Of a DNA stretch of 7,809 bases, positions 5,002 through 7,809 are shown in pieces. Source of the stretch: Chloroflexi bacterium UBA4733. Its GTDB lineage: Bacteria > Chloroflexota > UBA4733. The stretch is taken from the NCBI GenBank assembly GCA_002404055.1, contig DHIZ01000211.1, forward strand, positions 1,128 through 8,936, read 5' to 3'. Below the pieces are notes generated by a model. That model saw only the letters and a program-made list of their open reading frames with translations, was not told the origin of the DNA and searched no databases. Every line of letters begins with the position of its first letter. The first letter of the stretch is position 1. Both the position numbers and the translations under genes were made by a program.

Positions 5002-7528
5002 CACCATGCACCTCCTGTTCTTGCTCGAGCACCTGCCGGACCAGCAGCGCTACGGCTGTTGCGACGCCCGGCCCTTTGCGCAACACTGCGACCACCTGCA
5101 ACGCCGCCAGGGCCTGCCGGGCGGCGTCGCCCAGATCCAGCACGGTCACCACCACCACCGGTAGGCGCAGCCCCCGCTCCTGCAGCCGTTGCAGGAAGGC
5201 CTCCCCGGACAGGCCCGGCAGCAATAGATCGAGGATGACCAGGCGCGGCAGGTGGACGGCCAGGTGCGCCAGCGCCGCCTCTGCCCCAGCCACGCGCTGG
5301 GCGGCGTAGCCGTGCTGGCCGAGTCCGACCTGTAGCAACCGGGCGAAACTCGGATCATCCTCGACGATCAGCACATCGCCACCGGCGCTGTCCGCCGCAG
5401 CGATAGGCACGGTAAAGCGAAAGGTGGCGCCCTGCCCCGGCCCGGCGGACTCGGCCCAGAGGCGCCCGCCCTGCGCCTCCACCAGCTTGTGGCTGATCGC
5501 CAGACCCAGGCCCGTGCCCCGAATGGCGCGGCGATCCGAGCTGTCCACCCGGTAAAAGCGCCGGAAGAGTTGGGGCAGGGCCTCGGCAGGGAGGCCGAGG
5601 CCCTGGTCCTGCACAGCGATCTCGACCATAGCAGCGTCGCGGCGAGCGGTCAGGCGGATGGCGCCGCCCGACGGTGAGTACTTGCGCGCGTTGGAGAGCA
5701 AGTTGCCCAGTATCTGGCGAAGCCGGTCGGGGTCGACCAGTACCGGCGGCAGGTCGTCGCTGAGCTCTACCTGGATGGGACAGAGGGGATCAGCGCCGGC
5801 TGCCTGCGCGGCGGCGTGCAGGAGCGGCGGGAGGGTGCTGACCAGCGGCACGACCTCCTGGTTGCCACTCTCGATGCGCTGCAGGTCCAGAAAGTCATTG
5901 ATCAGGCTGGTGAGGCGCTGACCCTCCTGGAGCATCGTCTGCAGGAACTGGCGGCGCTGCAACTCCGGGAACTCGCGGGAAAGCAGCAACTCGGCAAAGC
6001 CGACCAGGCTGGCCAGTGGCGTGCGCAACTCGTGGCTGACCACTGAGACCAACTCGTCCTTCAAGCGCTCCACTTCGCGTTCCCGTGTGACGTCCCGCAC
6101 CAGCCGGCCAGTCCCGAGGGACCCGGTTGGCCCGGCGATGGGGAAGACGAGGACAGCCACGTCACGCGGCGGAACGCCGTCCAGTTGGTACTCGAAGCCG
6201 GTCGGGACGCCGCTGTCGCGCGCGGCGGCAGAAGCCTGCTGCGCGCGCTGCAGTGTCGCGGCCGGATCGACGGTGCGGCCGTAGATTCCAGCAAGCACTT
6301 CGCTCAACGGCTGCCCAACGGCGGCCGTTTGCGTGACACCGTACAGATCGACCATGCGCGGATTCCAGAAGGCGACGCGGTCAGCGGGATCCACGATGGC
6401 AAGGCCATCGGTGAGGTTCACAAACACGGCCTCGTAGAGGACTCGGGCTTCGGCGCGCGCTTCGGCCTCGGCGTGGGCCTGCTGCGTGCGCAAGCGCTCG
6501 GTGATGTCCTGCATGGTGACGACGGCGCCCAACCTGGCGCCCTGGGCATCAACCAGGGCCTGGCCACTGGCGAGCACCGTGCGGGCAGGAGCCTGCTGCG
6601 GCTTAATGATCATTTCCACGTCGCGCACCTGCTCGCCGGCAAGTACACGACGTAATGGGACCTCTTCCGGCGCCAGGCGGGTCGTGCCATCGGCCCGATA
6701 CAGGTCGTAATGCTCGGCCCACTGCTCGGCCGGCAACGGCGCCGCCGGCAAGCCGTAGAACTCCCGCGTCGCCCGATTGAGGAATCGGACGACGCCGTTG
6801 GCGTCGCAGGCCACGACGCCAACGTCCAGATTTTCCAACAGCGCCTGCAGGTACCCGCGCTGGCGCTGCAAGCCGGTCTCGGCCTGGCGGCGCTGGGCAA
6901 AGGCGCGGCGAATGATGGCGCCGGTGAGCAGCACGCTCAGGACGACGAGCACGCTGCCGGCCACGACGATCAGCCGCGTCCGGAAGAGACCCTGCTGACC
7001 CTGCGCCACGCGCATTGCTAAAAGGCGGGTCTCCTCGCCGTTCATGCTGGCGATCCCGGACCGGACCTGCGCCATCACTGCCGCGTCCGGCGTCGCCTGC
7101 GCGGCGGCGATGGCCGGCGCCAGGCCTTGCGTGCGACGGGCCGTCATGGCGCCCTGGAGGAGGGCGAACTCCTGATCAATGGCCAGCTGCAACTGCTGCA
7201 CGTTGCGCTGTTCTACCCGGTTGTCCATGGTGAGCGTCCGTAACGCTTGCACCCCCGTATTAGCGTCAAGCACGGCGGTTTGATACGACAAGACGTCATG
7301 GTCATTGCCGGTAACGACGTAACTGCGCGCCGCGCTCTGGCCCCTCGTGACGTCGGCGAGCACCTGGCTGATGGTGAAGCGGACTTCCTGGGTGTGCGTC
7401 TCCCAATTGAGTGTGTCGACGAGGGCATTGGTACTGTAATACGTGCTCACGCTCGTAGCTGCGACGGCAAGCAGGATCAGCAGCAAACCAGCGACGGCAA
7501 GCACCGCCTCACGCGGTAGCGCCCTCAT
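4991..7528 (-). CDS. Membrane hybrid histidine kinase: TM-CHASE3-TM-PAS-PAS-HisKA-HATPase-REC
   Basis: This 845-residue sensor kinase is in the cytoplasmic membrane. TM1 is at about 8-27 and TM2 at about 185-206. The extracytoplasmic loop between them resembles CHASE3 (SAARSYVVTGNDHDVLSYQ at 65-83), a ligand-sensing helical module. Two PAS domains follow, at about 222-345 (LLENLDVGVVACDANG) and 362-485 (FVNLTDGLAIVDPADR), joined by an Ala/Glu-rich helix. HisKA has SHELRTP with His499. HATPase has Asn613, the G1 box DQGLGLP (Asp641) and RGTGLGLAIS (670-679). The C-terminal REC (717-838) has Asp724/Asp725, phosphoacceptor Asp767 (VILDLLLPG), Thr795 and Lys818; Lys818 is followed by Gly, not the usual Pro. 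All catalytic residues are present. The ATG at 7528 is preceded by AAGGAGG with a four-base gap. It is the first gene of a three-gene overlapping operon and the likely signal input for the HD-GYP fusion. The ligand is unknown. Confidence 0.95.
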   Translation of the reverse strand: MRALPREAVLAVAGLLLILLAVAATSVSTYYSTNALVDTLNWETHTQEVRFTISQVLADVTRGQSAARSYVVTGNDHDVLSYQTAVLDANTGVQALRTLTMDNRVEQRNVQQLQLAIDQEFALLQGAMTARRTQGLAPAIAAAQATPDAAVMAQVRSGIASMNGEETRLLAMRVAQGQQGLFRTRLIVVAGSVLVVLSVLLTGAIIRRAFAQRRQAETGLQRQRGYLQALLENLDVGVVACDANGVVRFLNRATREFYGLPAAPLPAEQWAEHYDLYRADGTTRLAPEEVPLRRVLAGEQVRDVEMIIKPQQAPARTVLASGQALVDAQGARLGAVVTMQDITERLRTQQAHAEAEARAEARVLYEAVFVNLTDGLAIVDPADRVAFWNPRMVDLYGVTQTAAVGQPLSEVLAGIYGRTVDPAATLQRAQQASAAARDSGVPTGFEYQLDGVPPRDVAVLVFPIAGPTGSLGTGRLVRDVTREREVERLKDELVSVVSHELRTPLASLVGFAELLLSREFPELQRRQFLQTMLQEGQRLTSLINDFLDLQRIESGNQEVVPLVSTLPPLLHAAAQAAGADPLCPIQVELSDDLPPVLVDPDRLRQILGNLLSNARKYSPSGGAIRLTARRDAAMVEIAVQDQGLGLPAEALPQLFRRFYRVDSSDRRAIRGTGLGLAISHKLVEAQGGRLWAESAGPGQGATFRFTVPIAAADSAGGDVLIVEDDPSFARLLQVGLGQHGYAAQRVAGAEAALAHLAVHLPRLVILDLLLPGLSGEAFLQRLQERGLRLPVVVVTVLDLGDAARQALAALQVVAVLRKGPGVATAVALLVRQVLEQEQEVHGDAK
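5010..5016 (-). promoter_or_regulatory. Ribosome binding site for the response regulator, inside the upstream gene
   Basis: AGGAGGT on the minus strand lies within the last codons of the hybrid kinase. The spacing is two bases to the ATG at 5007, five to the GTG at 5004 and eight to the ATG at 5001, which favours the last. Ribosomes finishing the kinase at 4991 could restart here. Confidence 0.7.
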
Positions 7529-7565
7529 CGCGCCTCCTTGGGAGACCGACGCTTGCCGTCGCAGC
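7458..7565 (-). repeat. 15-bp inverted repeat plus third core copy bracketing the hybrid-kinase start
   Basis: GCTGCGACGGCAAGC at 7458-7472 is the exact reverse complement of 7551-7565. A further direct copy of GCGACGGCAAGC lies at 7491-7502. In the kinase mRNA the leader arm (7565-7551) comes first, then the ribosome binding site (7539-7533) and ATG (7528), then two complementary coding arms (7502-7491 and 7472-7458). The leader could pair 12 bp with the near arm, extendable by two G-U and two G-C pairs to 7547/7506, or 15 bp with the far arm. Both pairings would loop out the translation start. The two coding copies both encode L-A-V-A in the first membrane segment, which may partly explain the direct copies but not the leader copy. 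Confidence 0.6.
7533..7539 (-). promoter_or_regulatory. Ribosome binding site of the hybrid kinase, inside the potential hairpin loop
   Basis: AAGGAGG on the minus strand, four bases before the ATG at 7528. It is strong in sequence but lies in the loop between the inverted-repeat arms, so its accessibility could depend on folding of the leader. Confidence 0.75.
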
Positions 7566-7678
7566 GAGTGGGAGCGCGTCGCGCCAGGGGGTCAGGACTG
7601 TCGGCGGGCGATGGAGGTGGCATGGTGGGGGGGTTTCTGCTGCGGCGCGAACGGTACCCCTCATAAGGATACCAGAGA

Positions 7679-7721
7679 AGTATAACGTGCTATATTACAT
7701 TAAGTGCTGGGGATGCGTGAA
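7679..7721 (-). promoter_or_regulatory. Candidate promoter of the signalling operon in an AT-rich island
   Basis: The stretch at about 7660-7705 is strikingly AT-rich for this window. On the minus strand, TTCACG (7721-7716) is followed after 18 bp by TAATAT (7697-7692). A second -10-like TATACT lies at 7684-7679 without a good -35. Either would give the hybrid kinase a leader of roughly 145-160 nt that includes the upstream repeat arm. The motif matches are partial (4 of 6 for each box of the first pair). Confidence 0.35.
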
Positions 7722-7809
7722 GCCAGGTGGATCGCCTGGGGTGCATCGCAACGTTTTGCACAGCGAGCGGACAATGCGATGCGCCGCGAGTTACAGGGCC
7801 GCGATTGCG
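7713..7809 (+). CDS. Possible N-terminus of a divergent gene, cut by window end
   Basis: A frame opening with ATG at 7713 (TAA at 7701 closes it upstream; a GTG at 7704 is also in frame) stays open for 32 codons to the window edge. It reads MREARWIAWGASQRF and continues with an Arg/Ala/Glu-rich stretch. The reading is plausible as a helical protein and sits on the far side of the AT-rich island, where a divergent gene would be expected. There is no ribosome binding site, the open length is short for this GC content, and I recognise no family, so this is only a candidate. Confidence 0.22.
   Translation, partial: MREARWIAWGASQRFAQRADNAMRRELQGRDC
7743..7782. repeat. 8-bp inverted repeat near the window end
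   Basis: GCATCGCA (7743-7750) and its reverse complement TGCGATGC (7775-7782) are 24 bp apart. This could be an operator-like site upstream of the signalling operon promoter, or chance, since an 8-bp match at this spacing is not rare. Confidence 0.2.

Noticed and set aside
5104..5121. Lys-Gly instead of Lys-Pro after the conserved REC lysine of the hybrid kinase, as a sign of a dead receiver
   Set aside because: The acidic pair, phosphoacceptor Asp767, Thr795 and Lys818 itself are all present. Loss of the following Pro alone does not imply inactivity.
7627..7633. Run of seven G as a phase-variable tract
   Set aside because: It is short, lies in the noncoding leader region and not in a reading frame or between promoter boxes, so there is no support for phase variation.

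Overview
The window looks like a piece of a GC-rich bacterial chromosome. My best guess is Chloroflexota, near the Thermomicrobia/Sphaerobacterales, but this is tentative. It rests on high GC with strongly GC-ending codons, near-perfect AAGGAGG ribosome binding sites, and above all the exported protein at 1079-1759. That protein joins a conserved N-terminal domain (GGLLVWRKADN, TAFTDG, RFSWE) to a carboxypeptidase-regulatory-like beta-sandwich ending in YDTGIR, an architecture I remember mainly from that phylum. There are no rRNA or tRNA genes, CRISPR arrays, insertion sequences or phage genes.

Left part (1-3129): a Gfo/Idh/MocA-family NAD(P)-dependent oxidoreductase whose C-terminal end is cut by the window edge lies 47 bp downstream of the exported two-domain protein, on the same (minus) strand. 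Diverging from them across a 194-bp spacer is an intact phytanoyl-CoA dioxygenase (PhyH)-like Fe(II)/2-oxoglutarate oxygenase on the plus strand. It is followed by a small unrecognised plus-strand ORF of lower GC content. The two enzymes resemble catabolic or modifying enzymes for small organic molecules; the sequence does not name a substrate.

Right part (3149-7528, minus strand): a tightly overlapping three-gene signalling operon. It is transcribed in the order (1) membrane hybrid histidine kinase (TM-CHASE3-TM-PAS-PAS-HisKA-HATPase-REC), (2) stand-alone CheY-like response regulator, (3) soluble fusion protein with a histidine-kinase core at its N-terminus and a complete HD-GYP cyclic-di-GMP phosphodiesterase domain at its C-terminus. 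The genes overlap by 11-17 nt and by 4 nt (ATGA), so they are probably translated together. The likely logic is that an extracytoplasmic signal sensed by CHASE3 drives phosphotransfer, and the HD-GYP domain turns this into a change in cyclic-di-GMP.

The most unusual structure is around the start of the hybrid-kinase gene. A 15-bp perfect inverted repeat (7458-7472 with 7551-7565), plus a third copy of its core (7490-7502), brackets the ribosome binding site and start codon. In the mRNA the leader arm could pair with either of two early coding copies and enclose the translation start in a loop. Upstream is an AT-rich promoter-like island (about 7660-7705), and beyond it an open plus-strand frame runs off the window end and may be the start of a divergent gene.
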